DNA of 5,213 nucleotides, from positions 1-5,213 of the forward strand of contig JAHFBU010000136.1 in the NCBI GenBank assembly GCA_023249795.1, given 5' to 3'. The notes beneath the pieces were generated by a model that made no database searches, was not told the origin of the DNA, and saw only the letters and a program-made list of their open reading frames with translations. The DNA comes from Syntrophaceae bacterium. GTDB lineage: Bacteria; Desulfobacterota; Syntrophia; Syntrophales; UBA5619. Below are positions 4,951-5,213 of the stretch, piece after piece; within the stretch, counting starts at the first letter, position 1, and each line of letters starts with the position of its first letter. Both the position numbers and the translations under genes were made by a program.

Positions 4951-5213
4951 TCACAGAGGTATATCCGAAATGCTGAAAACAGCAAGAAGCATGGAAACAA
5001 CGATAAAGCCGATAATCAGCCCCATAATGAGGATCATGAGCGGTTCTATCAGGGACATGAATCGCTTGACGGCCTGCTTCAGACTCTTTTCGTAGATGAT
5101 CGCAACCCGGATCAGCATTTGATCAAGTGTGCCAGTTTCTTCGCCAACCTTGATCATGGACAGTGCCAGAGGAGGGAAGACATTCGCTCGGGAAAGAGGA
5201 TCGGAGATCCCTC
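4951..5213 (-). CDS. gspF: T2SS inner-membrane platform protein GspF, C-terminal 86 residues
   Basis: GspF is the polytopic inner-membrane platform protein that couples the GspE ATPase to pseudopilus assembly. Only the end of the gene is in the window; the frame is open to the 5213 edge and continues outside it. The visible part reads SDPLSRANVFPPLALSMIKVGEETGTLD, split over the edge-proximal 30 residues; FPP and VGEETGxLD are hallmarks of the second cytoplasmic GspF repeat. Next comes an amphipathic helix (YEKSLKQAVKRFMSLIEP), then the last transmembrane helix (MILIMGLIIGFIVVSMLL), ending FSISDIPL. The family is usually about 400 residues. PilC of type IV pili is a homologue, but the gspH-I-J-K neighbours support GspF. 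The stop at 4951 is intact. Confidence 0.92.
   Translation of the reverse strand, partial: GISDPLSRANVFPPLALSMIKVGEETGTLDQMLIRVAIIYEKSLKQAVKRFMSLIEPLMILIMGLIIGFIVVSMLLAVFSISDIPL

Noticed and set aside
1..5213. tRNA, rRNA, CRISPR array, insertion sequence, prophage or toxin-antitoxin genes
   Set aside because: No cloverleaf, spaced repeats, transposase or integrase motifs were seen on either strand; nearly all the sequence is explained by the listed genes.

Overview
All recognisable genes in this window lie on the minus strand, so transcription runs from position 5213 toward position 1. In that order they are: the C-terminal end of gspF (type II secretion inner-membrane platform), the minor pseudopilin gspH, a NarL/FixJ-type response regulator, a secreted FkpA/Mip-type FKBP prolyl isomerase, a secreted lytic transglycosylase (DUF4124 plus SLT), the minor pseudopilins gspI and gspJ, and the N-terminal two thirds of gspK. 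The window is therefore the second half of a type II secretion system (T2SS) operon, with a three-gene insertion between gspH and gspI.

The organism is a Gram-negative diderm: T2SS, a periplasmic foldase and a periplasmic muralytic enzyme all imply this. GC content is moderate and looks close to 50 percent by eye. A CUUG-capped GC hairpin and the gene style suggest a deltaproteobacterium (Desulfobacterota, possibly Syntrophus-like). That placement is inference from general familiarity, not something the sequence proves.

Region by region: 5213-4951 is the end of gspF. 4908-4462 is gspH, starting 42 bp after gspF with no gspG between them. 4461-4187 is a 275-bp gap that holds a protein-like 42-codon ORF. 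4186-3536 is the response regulator. 3535-3367 is an intergenic stretch with a strong hairpin (3466-3496) and an interrupted palindrome. 3366-2662 is the FKBP isomerase with a good Shine-Dalgarno. 2654-1983 is the transglycosylase, 7 bp after the FKBP stop. 1894-1478, 1385-678 and 656-1 are gspI, gspJ and gspK.

How they may work together: GspH, I, J and K form the tip and initiation complex of the T2SS pseudopilus, which assembles on the platform that includes GspF. The FKBP isomerase could help fold exoproteins or secretin parts in the periplasm. The transglycosylase could open peptidoglycan for the trans-envelope machine. The response regulator could control the cluster or unrelated targets. 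These functional links are inferred from gene order only. The main points for follow-up are the missing gspG, the inserted regulator-foldase-muramidase block, the 42-aa small ORF and the hairpin repeat.
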